From: DASTQL01 sp035761805
Lineage (GTDB): Bacteria > Actinomycetota > Actinomycetes > Jiangellales > Jiangellaceae
Assembly: GCA_035761805.1 (NCBI GenBank)
Contig: DASTQL010000227.1
Location: forward strand, 1 to 18,677
Length of the DNA stretch: 18,677 nt
Reading direction: 5' to 3'
A program made the translations under genes and the position numbers. Position 1 is the stretch's first letter. The number at the start of each line of letters is the position of its first letter. Positions 7,255-14,144 of this stretch are shown here, in pieces. The notes beneath the pieces are model-generated. The model was not told the origin of the DNA, did no database searches, and saw only the letters and a program-made list of their open reading frames with translations.

Positions 7255-8943
7255 CTAGCTCTCCACGACCACCGGGATGATCATCGGTCGACGCCGGTGC
7301 TGCGAGCTGACCCACCGCCCCACGACGCGCCGGATCTGCTGCTGCAGCTGGTAGGTGTCGTCGACGCCCTCGGCGGTGGCGCGCTCCAGTGCCTCGGCGA
7401 TGCGTGGGCGGAGCTCGTCGAAGACCGCGTCGTCCTCGGAGAAGCCCCGGGCGTGGATCTCGGGACCCGCGGTGACCTTGCCGGTCACCGAGTCGATGAC
7501 GACGATCACCGAGACGAAGCCCTCCTCGCCGAGGATGCGCCGGTCCTTCAGCGACGCCTCGGTCACCCCGCCCACGCTCGAGCCGTCGACGTAGACGTAG
7601 CCGCAGGGCACCGCACCGGTGATCCGGGCCACGCCGTCGACGAGGTCCACCACCACGCCGTCCTCGGCGAGGGGGACCCGGTCCGCCGGGACACCCGACG
7701 AGATCGCCACGTCGGCGTTGGCCCGCAGGTGCCGGATCTCGCCGTGCACCGGCAGCACGTTACGCGGCTTCACCAGGTTGTACGCGACGAGCAGCTCGCC
7801 GGCGCTGGCGTGCCCTGAGGTGTGCACCATGGCGTTGCCCTTGTGCACGACGGTCGCGCCCAGCCTGGTGAGGCCGTTGATCACCCGGGACACGGCGTTC
7901 TCGTTGCCGGGGATGAGCGAGGAGGCGAGCACGACCACGTCGTCGGGTTCGAGGCGGATCGCCTGGTGGTCGCGGTTGGCCATCCGGGACAGCGCGGCCA
8001 TCGGCTCGCCCTGCGAGCCGGTCGACATGAGCACGACCTCCTCCGGCCGGAGGTCGTCGAGCGCCCGCAGGTCCACGAGCGTGCCCGCGGGTACGCGGAG
8101 GTAGCCGAGGTCGCGCGCGATCCCCATGTTGCGGACCATCGACCGCCCGACGAAGGCCACCCGTCGGCGGTGCGCGTGCGCGGCGTCCAGCACCTGCTGG
8201 ACGCGGTGGACGTGGCTGGCGAAGCTGGCGACGATGACCCGCCGCGGGGCCTGGGCGAAGACCCGGTCCAGCACCGGGGCGATGTCCCGCTCGAGCGTCG
8301 TGAACCCGGGGACCTCGGCGTTGGTGGAGTCGACCATGAACAGGTCGACACCCTCGTCCCCGAGCCGGGCGAACCCGTTGAGGTCGGTCAGCCGGCCGTC
8401 CAGCGGGAGCTGGTCCATCTTGAAGTCGCCGGTGTGGAGCAGGAGCCCGGCCTCGGTCCGGACGGCGAGGGCCAGCGCGTCGGGGATGGAGTGGTTGACG
8501 GCCAGGAACTCCACGTCGTACGGGCCCAGCCGCTCCCGCTGCCCCTCGCGGACGGTCAGGGTGTACGGGGTGATCCGGTGCTCCTTGAGCTTGGCCTCGA
8601 CGAACGCGAGGGTCAGCTGCGAGCCGATGACCGGGATGTCCGGCTTCTCGCGAAGCAGGTAAGGCACCGCTCCGATGTGGTCCTCGTGCCCGTGGGTCAG
8701 GACCACGGCCTCGACCTGGTCCAGCCGGTCCCTGATGTGCTCGAAGTCGGGGAGGATCAGGTCGACCCCCGGCTGGTGGTCCTCCGGGAAGAGCACGCCG
8801 CAGTCGACGACCAGCAGCCGCCCGCGGTGCTCCAGGACGGTCATGTTGCGCCCGACCTCACCCAGGCCGCCGAGCGCGACGACCCGCAGGCCCCGGTGGG
8901 GCAGCGGGGGCGGCGCGCTCAGCTCCGGGTGAGGGTGGCTCAT
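7255..8943 (-). CDS. rnj: Ribonuclease J
   Basis: A 562-residue metallo-beta-lactamase/beta-CASP ribonuclease with 5'-to-3' exonuclease and endonuclease activity in RNA turnover and rRNA maturation. The zinc motif HGHEDH is at 84-89, after GGLGEVGRNM and the VVDCGVLFPEDHQPGVD stretch characteristic of RNase J. Further metal-site features follow (LLHTGDFKMD; ASFASHVHRV). The beta-CASP part contains VLMSTGSQGEPMAAL and the HTSGHAS motif, and the C-terminal domain ends in RRRPMIIPVVVES. The length is typical for actinobacteria. The ATG at 8943 overlaps the dapA stop in ATGA, so dapA and this gene are translationally coupled. The dapA-RNase J pairing is conserved in mycobacteria (Rv2753c-Rv2752c), which supports the call. 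Gene intact. Confidence 0.97.
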   Translation of the reverse strand: MSHPHPELSAPPPLPHRGLRVVALGGLGEVGRNMTVLEHRGRLLVVDCGVLFPEDHQPGVDLILPDFEHIRDRLDQVEAVVLTHGHEDHIGAVPYLLREKPDIPVIGSQLTLAFVEAKLKEHRITPYTLTVREGQRERLGPYDVEFLAVNHSIPDALALAVRTEAGLLLHTGDFKMDQLPLDGRLTDLNGFARLGDEGVDLFMVDSTNAEVPGFTTLERDIAPVLDRVFAQAPRRVIVASFASHVHRVQQVLDAAHAHRRRVAFVGRSMVRNMGIARDLGYLRVPAGTLVDLRALDDLRPEEVVLMSTGSQGEPMAALSRMANRDHQAIRLEPDDVVVLASSLIPGNENAVSRVINGLTRLGATVVHKGNAMVHTSGHASAGELLVAYNLVKPRNVLPVHGEIRHLRANADVAISSGVPADRVPLAEDGVVVDLVDGVARITGAVPCGYVYVDGSSVGGVTEASLKDRRILGEEGFVSVIVVIDSVTGKVTAGPEIHARGFSEDDAVFDELRPRIAEALERATAEGVDDTYQLQQQIRRVVGRWVSSQHRRRPMIIPVVVES

Positions 8944-9851
8944 CGCAGGCCCGCCTCGGCAAGCGCGGTGGCCAGGTCGCGGACCTCGTCGTCACCCGCC
9001 TTGACCAGCGGGAGGCGCACCGCGCTCGCGGGGAGCAGACCCGCGTCGTGCAGGGCGGCCTTGGCCATGATCGCCCCTTGGCTGCGCGGGCTCATGATTG
9101 CGCGGACGGCGGGGATCAGCGACAGGTACAGCCGTCGAGCCTCGGCCAGGTCGCCGGCGTCGACCGCGGCGACCATCGCGGAGTAGCGGTCCCCGGCGAC
9201 GTGCCCGACGACGCTCACGACGCCGGCTGCCCCGTGCGCGAGCCACGCGAGGTTGAGGGCGTCGTCGCCCGAGTAGTAGGCCAACCCGGTCGTGGCCATC
9301 ACGTCCGCCCCCGCGGCGAGGTCACCGGTGGCGTCCTTCACGGCGACGATGCGATCGTGCTCGGCAGCGCGCAGCATCGTGTCGCGCGCCACGGTCACCG
9401 CGGCCCGGCCGGGGATGTCGTAGAGCATCACCGGCAGGGCGGTCGCGTCGGCGACGGCCGTGAAGTGGGCGAGCAGCCCCGCCTGTGGCGGCTTGTTGTA
9501 GTACGGCGTCACGACGAGCAGGCCGTGGGCGCCGGCCGCCTCGGCGCGCCGGGCCGCGTCGATGGTGTGCCGCGTGTCGTTGGTGCCCACGCCGGCGACC
9601 ACGCGCGCCCGGTCGCCGACGGCCTCGAGGACGGCGCGCAGGAGCACGACCTTCTCCTCGTCCGAGGTCGTGGGGGACTCGCCGGTGGTGCCGCTCACCA
9701 CCAGCCCGTCGTGGCCGTGGTCGACGAGGTGGGCAGCCAGCTTCTGGGCCGCGTCCGGGTCCAGCGCACCGTCCGCGTGGAACGGGGTGACCATCGCGGT
9801 GAGCACGCGACCGAAGGGCCGCTCGGGGGCGGTACGGGAGGGGTCGGGCAT
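8940..9851 (-). CDS. dapA: 4-hydroxy-tetrahydrodipicolinate synthase
   Basis: A 303-residue class I aldolase that condenses pyruvate with aspartate semialdehyde, the first committed step to lysine and to diaminopimelate for peptidoglycan. The TIM barrel carries GTTGES at 54-59 (substrate-binding Thr pair), PYYNKP at 116-121, the catalytic Tyr144 in VMLYDIPGR and the Schiff-base Lys172 in VAVKDATGDL. These spacings match DapA rather than N-acetylneuraminate lyase, and the chromosomal context agrees. The ATG at 9851 begins MPDPSRTAPERPFGRVLTAMVTPF. There is no Shine-Dalgarno immediately upstream, but TAGCCT lies seven bases before the start. RNase J overlaps downstream. A 14-base-pair hairpin occurs 70-107 bases upstream. 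Confidence 0.97.
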   Translation of the reverse strand: MPDPSRTAPERPFGRVLTAMVTPFHADGALDPDAAQKLAAHLVDHGHDGLVVSGTTGESPTTSDEEKVVLLRAVLEAVGDRARVVAGVGTNDTRHTIDAARRAEAAGAHGLLVVTPYYNKPPQAGLLAHFTAVADATALPVMLYDIPGRAAVTVARDTMLRAAEHDRIVAVKDATGDLAAGADVMATTGLAYYSGDDALNLAWLAHGAAGVVSVVGHVAGDRYSAMVAAVDAGDLAEARRLYLSLIPAVRAIMSPRSQGAIMAKAALHDAGLLPASAVRLPLVKAGDDEVRDLATALAEAGLR

Positions 9852-9864
9852 GGCGGTCAGGCTA
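9852..9864 (-). promoter_or_regulatory. Possible leaderless promoter -10 (TAGCCT) for dapA
   Basis: TAGCCT (9859-9864, minus strand) fits TANNNT and is seven bases from the dapA ATG; the spacer GACCGCC is not a Shine-Dalgarno. A GGGAGGGG further upstream is too far from the ATG to serve it. No clear -35 box is visible. Confidence 0.38.
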
Positions 9865-9920
9865 GCGGTTGCCCCTCCCTGCTCCGCGCACCGTCGGGCG
9901 CGGGCAACGACGTGAACAGC

Positions 9921-9958
9921 CCCGCTGCCGTCCGCTCGGGGGTCCGGACGGCAGCGGG
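9921..9958 (-). terminator. Perfect 14-bp hairpin between thyX and dapA
   Basis: The arms 9921-9934 and 9945-9958 are exact reverse complements, around a ten-base loop (CTCGGGGGTC on the plus strand). The stem is very GC-rich and no T run follows on either side, as is common for actinobacterial terminators. It probably stops read-through from thyX before dapA; if dapA has a longer leader, it could instead lie within it. Its inner stem and loop recur in the hairpin at 10050-10090. Confidence 0.6.
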
Positions 9959-10049
9959 ACTCACCCGCTACATCGGTGCCCGGTCGGCGTGCGTTACGAC
10001 CGATCCGGCACGACTCGTGGTCACGTTTCGGTCACGGTGTCGCTGTGGA

Positions 10050-10090
10050 CCCGGTCACCGTCCGCTCGGGGGGTCCGGACAGCGACCGGG
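10050..10090 (-). terminator. Hairpin downstream of thyX
   Basis: Outer arms CCCGGTC (10050-10056) and GACCGGG (10084-10090) pair exactly. A three-base internal loop follows, then inner arms GTCCG (10060-10064) and CGGAC (10076-10080) around the loop CTCGGGGGGTC. It begins 44 bases beyond the thyX stop, the expected place for its terminator. There is no T run. Confidence 0.6.
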
Positions 10091-10134
10091 CCTACTCCTC
10101 TATCGGGTGCCCAGGGTCGCCGTTACGCGCGCGG

Positions 10135-10872
10135 TCAGGGGGCGACCCGGCCGTGGGCATCGAAGGCGGCGTGGGTGAGGGGCATCAGCCTGGCCCACTC
10201 GGCCTCCATCCGCTCGGCCACCATCTCGATCTCCCGCTGGGGGTAGGACGGAAAGGCGGCGCCCTCCCGGGCGGTCCGCAGCGAGAGGAAGTTCATCAGC
10301 GACCGGGCGTTCATGGTCACGTACATGGTGGAGAAGATCGTCAAGGGCAGCACGATCCGGGCCACCTCCCGGGCGATCCCCGCCTCGAGCATCCGGCGGT
10401 AGGCGCAGTAGGCCTCGGTGCAGACCCGACGGGTCTCCGCGTCCACGAGCGCGTGCTGCTCGGGCGTGCCGTCGACGAACTCGTAATGACCGGGCCGGCC
10501 GACCTGTCCCAGCAGCCTCGCCGGGCCGGGGACGTAGAACGTCGGCCGGAGCTCCCGGTAGCGTCCCGACTCCTCGTTGTAGGAGGCGATGCGGTGGCGC
10601 ATGAACTCCCGGAAGACGAAGATCGGCGCCTGCACGTAGAACGTCATCGAGTTGTGCTCGAACGGGCTGCCGTGCCGGTCGCGCATCAGATAGTTGATCA
10701 ACCCGGTCGACCGGTTGGCGTCGGCGTCGACGTCGTCGAGGGACTGCTCGCCCTTCGTCGAGACCCGGGCGGCGAAGAGGACGTCAGCGTCGCGGGCCGA
10801 GGACCGGACGAGCTCCACCGAGACGTCGCTGCGGAACTCGATCGCCGGGTCGGAGGCCGGAACGACGGACAC
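10135..10872 (-). CDS. thyX: Flavin-dependent thymidylate synthase ThyX
   Basis: A 245-residue FAD-dependent enzyme making dTMP from dUMP with methylenetetrahydrofolate and NAD(P)H. The ThyX signature RHRxxSxNExSxRY is intact at about 92-105 (RHRIASYNEESGRY). The protein also has VLFAARVSTKGEQSL, LMRDRHGSPFEHNSMTF, and the C-terminal LTIFSTMYVTMNARSLMNFLSLR and FPSYPQREIEMVAERMEAEWARLMPLTHAAF. It resembles Streptomyces ThyX over its full length and is less like the M. tuberculosis form. Two GTG codons compete as start, 10878 and 10872. Neither has a Shine-Dalgarno; 10872 is preferred because TACGCT lies six bases upstream of it. The gene is divergent from the membrane-protein gene, and its stop is followed by a hairpin. 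Whether the genome also has thyA cannot be told. Confidence 0.96.
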   Translation of the reverse strand: MSVVPASDPAIEFRSDVSVELVRSSARDADVLFAARVSTKGEQSLDDVDADANRSTGLINYLMRDRHGSPFEHNSMTFYVQAPIFVFREFMRHRIASYNEESGRYRELRPTFYVPGPARLLGQVGRPGHYEFVDGTPEQHALVDAETRRVCTEAYCAYRRMLEAGIAREVARIVLPLTIFSTMYVTMNARSLMNFLSLRTAREGAAFPSYPQREIEMVAERMEAEWARLMPLTHAAFDAHGRVAP

Positions 10873-10884
10873 CGGCACAGCGTA
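10873..10884 (-). promoter_or_regulatory. Possible leaderless promoter -10 (TACGCT) for thyX
   Basis: TACGCT (10879-10884, minus strand) fits TANNNT and ends six bases before GTG 10872. TCGCCA, a weak -35 match, lies 17 bases upstream of it. No Shine-Dalgarno precedes either candidate start. Confidence 0.35.
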
Positions 10885-10930
10885 GAGGGACCGCCGACAC
10901 CTGGCGACGACGAGGTCACGATCTGGTGGA

Positions 10931-11443
10931 GTGCTCTCGTTTCGAGGTGTGAGCCGTCCCGCGACGCGGCACCCTGGCCTTGTGGTCGGGTGGGAGGACG
11001 GCGTCGTCGGGCGGTTCGCCCGGTGGGGCCTCGCGCACGGGCCCTGGTGGGGGGCGCTGGGCGGGGCCGTGGTCGCCGTGCCCGCCACCGCGCTGACCTC
11101 GCTCCCCGTCGAGAGCCTCCTCACCGCCGTGCTCGCCGGCGCGGCCCTCGGTCTCGTCGCGGGGCCCGCGCTGGGCGTGCTCGTCGGCCTCACCTGCCTG
11201 GCCGCCGACCGCGCACCCAAGTGGATCCTCGACGCCCCCGACTACGTGGCGGTCTCCACCGTCGTGCTCGTTGTAGGCGCGGTTGCCTGGCCGCTCCTGC
11301 ACCCGTCGCGGGACAGCCTGCTGGTGGGGCTCATCGCCGTCGTCGTCCTCGCGCTCGCCCCGGCCGTCGACGCTGCCCGCAACGCGGAGACGCTGTTGCA
11401 CCCCCACCCGCCACGGCACCGGCGCGGAGCCCTCGCCCGATAG
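10931..11443 (+). CDS. Four-helix membrane protein of unknown function
   Basis: A 170-residue protein not assigned to a named family here. Its N-terminal 35 residues are polar (VVGWEDGVVGRFARWGLAHGPWWG). Four probable membrane segments follow, at about 41-60, 64-95 (one long or two short helices), 107-126 and 131-148. The tail is basic and His/Arg-rich (HPHPPRHRRGALAR), presumably cytoplasmic. Strong G/C at third positions on this strand, and clear hydrophobic periodicity, favour this frame over the Arg/Gly-rich one on the opposite strand. The GTG at 10931 is tentative; GTG 10949 or the GTG before GWEDG are alternatives, and none has a spaced Shine-Dalgarno. It is divergent from thyX (58 bases) and convergent with paaE (18 bases). 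The context gives no function. Confidence 0.7.
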   Translation: MLSFRGVSRPATRHPGLVVGWEDGVVGRFARWGLAHGPWWGALGGAVVAVPATALTSLPVESLLTAVLAGAALGLVAGPALGVLVGLTCLAADRAPKWILDAPDYVAVSTVVLVVGAVAWPLLHPSRDSLLVGLIAVVVLALAPAVDAARNAETLLHPHPPRHRRGALAR

Positions 11444-11461
11444 CGGCAGGCCGCCGGCCGG

Positions 11462-12574
11462 TCAGGCGTCGAAGTCGAGCTCCACGCGCGCTGCCGTGGG
11501 GTGCGACTGGCAGGTGAGTACGTAGCCGCGCTCGACCTCGTCGTCCTCCAGGGCGTAGTTGCGGTCCATGCGTACCGAGCCCAGCAGGACCTTGGCCCGG
11601 CAGGTGCCGCACACGCCACCCTTACAGGCGAACGGCGCGTCCGACCGGACGCCGAGGACGGCGTCCAGCACGACGGGACCGTCGGGCGGGAGCTCCACGG
11701 TGGTCCTCCGGCCGTCCAGCACGACCGTCACCTGGCTGGCGCCCTCGACGGCAACGGCACCCGACGGTGGAGGCGGCGGCGGGGTGTCACCGACGTGGAA
11801 GAGCTCGGCGTGGACGTGGTGACGGTCGACCCCGTGCTCGACGAGCACGTCGCGGACACCGGCCACCATCTCGTACGGGCCGCAGAGGAACCACTCGTCG
11901 ACCGTCTCCGGGGGGACCAGGGTCCGCAGGAAGGCCGCCACCCGTTCCCGGTCGAGACGGCCGCTGGTGAGCGGGCTCTCGCGTTCCTCACGGGAGAGGA
12001 CGTGGACGACGTGGAACCGTGCGGGGTAGCGGTCCTTGAGATCGGCGATCTCGTCGAGGAACATCACCGTCCGGCTGGTCCGGTTGCCGTAGAGGAGCGT
12101 GACGCGGCTCCCCGGCTCGGTCTCGAGCACCGACGCGACGATCGACAGCACGGGCGTGATCCCGCTGCCCGCAGCGAGGGTGACGTAGTGCCTGGCCTGC
12201 GCCGGGTCCAGGTGCGGGGTGAACCGGCCCGCCGGTGTCATCACCTCGAGCTCGTCGCCGGGCGCCAGGGTCTCCAGCGCGTACGAGGAGAAGGCGCCGT
12301 CCGGGATGCGCTTGACGGCGATCCGGAGGCGGCCGGACGAGGCGGGCGCACAGATCGAGTAGCTGCGGCGTACGTCGTCGCCGGCGCCGCTCACCGCACG
12401 CACGTTGACGTGCTGGCCGGCTCGGAAGCGGTACTCGTCCGCCAGCTCGACGGGGACGTCGAAGGTGACCGCGACGGCGTCGTCGGTCAACCGCTCCACG
12501 TCGGCGACCCGCAGGCGGTGGAAGACGGAGTGGCGGCGGCCGGCCGTCGTCGGCTCGGCGTCGGTCGTCGTCAT
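11462..12574 (-). CDS. paaE: Phenylacetyl-CoA epoxidase reductase subunit PaaE
   Basis: A 370-residue ferredoxin-NAD(P)H reductase that passes electrons to the PaaAC oxygenase core for epoxidation of phenylacetyl-CoA. The FAD domain contains FRAGQHVNVRAV and RRSYSICAP. The nucleotide-binding domain has TLAAGSGITPVLSIVASVLE and the GNRTSRTVMFLDEIADL segment. The C-terminal plant-type [2Fe-2S] domain has Cys317, Cys322 and Cys325 (CKGGVCGTC) plus Cys355. Domain order and length are those of PaaE. The ATG at 12574 follows the paaD TAG with no gap, so it is probably read by reinitiation. It is the last gene of the paaABCDE operon and convergent with the membrane-protein gene. Confidence 0.95.
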   Translation of the reverse strand: MTTTDAEPTTAGRRHSVFHRLRVADVERLTDDAVAVTFDVPVELADEYRFRAGQHVNVRAVSGAGDDVRRSYSICAPASSGRLRIAVKRIPDGAFSSYALETLAPGDELEVMTPAGRFTPHLDPAQARHYVTLAAGSGITPVLSIVASVLETEPGSRVTLLYGNRTSRTVMFLDEIADLKDRYPARFHVVHVLSREERESPLTSGRLDRERVAAFLRTLVPPETVDEWFLCGPYEMVAGVRDVLVEHGVDRHHVHAELFHVGDTPPPPPPSGAVAVEGASQVTVVLDGRRTTVELPPDGPVVLDAVLGVRSDAPFACKGGVCGTCRAKVLLGSVRMDRNYALEDDEVERGYVLTCQSHPTAARVELDFDA

Positions 12575-13054
12575 CTACAGCGCCTTGAAGTGGTCGAAGG
12601 GCTCGAGGCAGGACCGGCAGGTCCACAGGGACTTGCAGGCGGTCGAGCCGAACCTGCTGGTCTCGCGGGTGTCCGGCGAGCCGCAGCGCGGGCACCGGAC
12701 GGACAGCGACAGCGGGACCGGCCCGGTCCCCCTCACGTGGGGCGGTGCGATGCCGTAGGCGGCCAGCTTGCGTCGGCCCTCCTCCGACATCCAGTCGGTC
12801 GTCCAAGCCGGTGCCAGCACCAGCCGGACCTCTGCGTCGGCATGGCCGTGGTCGCGCAGGCGGGCGAGCACGTCGTCGCGGATCGCGTCCATCGCCGGGC
12901 AGCCCGAGTAGGTCGGGGTGATCTCGACGACCACGTGGCCGTCGGGCTCCACCCGGACGTCGCGGAGCACTCCGAGGTCGTCGATGGTGAGCACCGGGAC
13001 CTCCGGGTCGAGCACGTCGGCAACGACCTCGCGGATCTCGGCGACGCCGGTCAC
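12575..13054 (-). CDS. paaD: PaaD, iron-sulfur assembly-like subunit of the epoxidase system
   Basis: A 159-residue protein. Residues 1-85 form a MIP18/DUF59 domain (LDPEVPVLTIDDLGVLRDV; ITPTYSGCPAMDAI, with Cys52). A C-terminal zinc-ribbon-like part carries Cys121 and Cys124 (CPRC), Cys140, and Cys146 and Cys149 (CRSC), and ends in FDHFKAL. PaaD is needed for activity of the epoxidase in bacteria, probably through iron-sulfur cluster maturation of PaaE. The GTG at 13054 overlaps the paaC stop by four bases (GTGA); GTG 13057, one codon upstream, is an equally readable start. The operon position C-D-E is canonical. The longer open frame upstream to 13465 is antisense-like Arg/Pro-rich sequence inside paaC and is not part of the protein. 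Confidence 0.93.
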   Translation of the reverse strand: MTGVAEIREVVADVLDPEVPVLTIDDLGVLRDVRVEPDGHVVVEITPTYSGCPAMDAIRDDVLARLRDHGHADAEVRLVLAPAWTTDWMSEEGRRKLAAYGIAPPHVRGTGPVPLSLSVRCPRCGSPDTRETSRFGSTACKSLWTCRSCLEPFDHFKAL

Positions 13055-13860
13055 CACGACGCCCCCGGGTGCGACCGGTGCAGGTGCTGCATCTCCGCCA
13101 GCAGGTAGCCCATCGCCTCGGTGTGCAGGCCACGGCGCCCGCCTCGGCCGTGGAACGCCGGCTCGGGCCGGGTCAGGGTCGCGCGGGCGAGCACGGCGCT
13201 CACGGTCGCGTCCCACTCGGGCCGCAGCGCGGCCGGGTCGACCGCGACCCCCTCGCGGGCGAGTGCGTCGGTGAGCTCGTCGGCGTCGAACATCTCGTCC
13301 ACGTACGGCCAGATCTGCTCGAGTCCGGCCTGCATGCGGTGGTGGCTCTCCCGGGTACCGTCGCCGAGCCGCAGCACCCACTGCCTGGCATGGTCGAGGT
13401 GGTAGTCGACCTCCTTGACCGCCTTGGCCGCGATCGCCGCCAGCGTGGCGTCCGCGCTGCGACACAGACTGCGGTAGAGGCCCAGCTGGTAGGCCGAGAA
13501 CGCGAGCTGCCGGGCGATGGTCACGGCGAAGTCGCCGTTGGGCCGCTCGACGATCTGCAGGTTGCGGAAGTCGCGTTCCTCTCGCAGGTAGGCCAGGTCG
13601 TCCTCGTCGCGACCCTCCCCCTCCACCTCACCGGCGTACGTGAGGAGGGTGCGCGCCTGCCCGACGAGGTCCAGGCCGATGTTGGCCAGGGCGACGTCCT
13701 CCTCCAGCTGCGGCGCCCGCGAGACCCACTCGCCCAGGCGCTGGGCCAGGACGAGGGCGTCGTCGCCGAGGCGCATGGAGTACTCGGCGACCGGCGGCAG
13801 CGCCGACGCCGGGGCGGCTCTGCCGTCCCACGAGCCCGGCGCGGCGGGGTGGCGGGTCAC
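13051..13860 (-). CDS. paaC: Phenylacetyl-CoA epoxidase structural subunit PaaC
   Basis: A 269-residue ferritin-like, all-helical partner of PaaA in the epoxidase heterodimer; it supports the catalytic subunit and does not bind iron itself in characterised systems. Characteristic stretches are LAQRLGEWVSRAPQLEEDVALANIGLDLVGQARTLL, LAYLREERDFRNLQIVERPNGDFAVTIARQLAFSAYQLGLY, and VKEVDYHLDHARQWVLRLGDGTRESHHRM. The C-terminal GRGGRRGLHTEAMGYLLAEMQHLHR is also typical. The GTG at 13860 overlaps the paaB stop as GTGA. A Pro/Ala-rich N-terminal extension of about 22 residues precedes the conserved region and is common in actinobacteria. The gene is intact. Confidence 0.95.
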   Translation of the reverse strand: MTRHPAAPGSWDGRAAPASALPPVAEYSMRLGDDALVLAQRLGEWVSRAPQLEEDVALANIGLDLVGQARTLLTYAGEVEGEGRDEDDLAYLREERDFRNLQIVERPNGDFAVTIARQLAFSAYQLGLYRSLCRSADATLAAIAAKAVKEVDYHLDHARQWVLRLGDGTRESHHRMQAGLEQIWPYVDEMFDADELTDALAREGVAVDPAALRPEWDATVSAVLARATLTRPEPAFHGRGGRRGLHTEAMGYLLAEMQHLHRSHPGASW

Positions 13861-14144
13861 AGGTGCCGCACCCCGTCGGGGACGTGGTAGAACGTCGGGT
13901 GCCGGTAGGCCTTGTCGGCCGCAGGGTCGAAGAAGGAGTCCTTCTCGTCGGGGCTGCTCGCCGTGATCGCCGCTGCCGGGATCACCCAGATCGACACGCC
14001 CTCCTGCCGCCGCGTGTAGAGGTCACGGGCGTTGCGCAGGGCCATGACGGCGTCGGGTGCGTGCAGGCTGCCGGCGTGGACGTGCGAGAGACCGCGGCGG
14101 CCTCGGACGAAGACCTCCCACAGCGGCCAGTCGCGCGAGCTCAC
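13857..14144 (-). CDS. paaB: Phenylacetyl-CoA epoxidase small subunit PaaB
   Basis: A 95-residue subunit that bridges PaaAC dimers in the epoxidase complex. The conserved pattern is complete: WPLWEVFVRGRRGLSHVHAGSLHAPDAVMALRNARDLYTRRQEGVSIWVIPAAAI, then SSPDEKDSFFDPAADKAYRHPTFYHVPDGVRHL. The GTG at 14144 is chosen because it gives the normal family length and overlaps the paaA stop by four bases (GTGA). The open frame extends 21 codons upstream into paaA without family similarity. It lies between paaA and paaC in the usual order. Confidence 0.95.
   Translation of the reverse strand: MSSRDWPLWEVFVRGRRGLSHVHAGSLHAPDAVMALRNARDLYTRRQEGVSIWVIPAAAITASSPDEKDSFFDPAADKAYRHPTFYHVPDGVRHL

Larger units (their letters stand above)
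9865..10134. other. Non-coding stretch between dapA and thyX
   Basis: The longest gap in the window (283 bases between the two reading frames). It holds two GC hairpins sharing an inner stem and loop, and between them a less GC-rich segment at about 9968-10048 with no recognisable gene. I see no RNA gene or lysine riboswitch structure here. Confidence 0.6.

Noticed and set aside
7232..7255. Terminator hairpin after RNase J
   Set aside because: Two five-base-pair stems (GGCGT/ACGCC and GCCGG/CCGGC) overlap each other; too weak to call separately.
4350..7280. Very long open frame on the plus strand opposite ftsK and pgsA
   Set aside because: Arg/His/Asp/Gly-rich, low-complexity translation antisense to well-matched genes; a by-product of high GC.
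7822..9186. Long plus-strand frame opposite RNase J and dapA
   Set aside because: His/Val/Arg-rich shadow with no domain features; both opposite genes are intact and diagnostic.
9865..10134. Lysine riboswitch or small RNA gene upstream of dapA
   Set aside because: Only simple GC hairpins are visible; none of the conserved lysine-riboswitch core could be recognised.
11444..11461. Terminator between the membrane-protein gene and paaE
   Set aside because: The 18-base gap has only short self-complementary GGCC pieces, which are expected at this GC content.
9976..11517. Plus-strand frame running across the hairpin region and thyX
   Set aside because: Low-complexity shadow; thyX on the opposite strand has its full signature.
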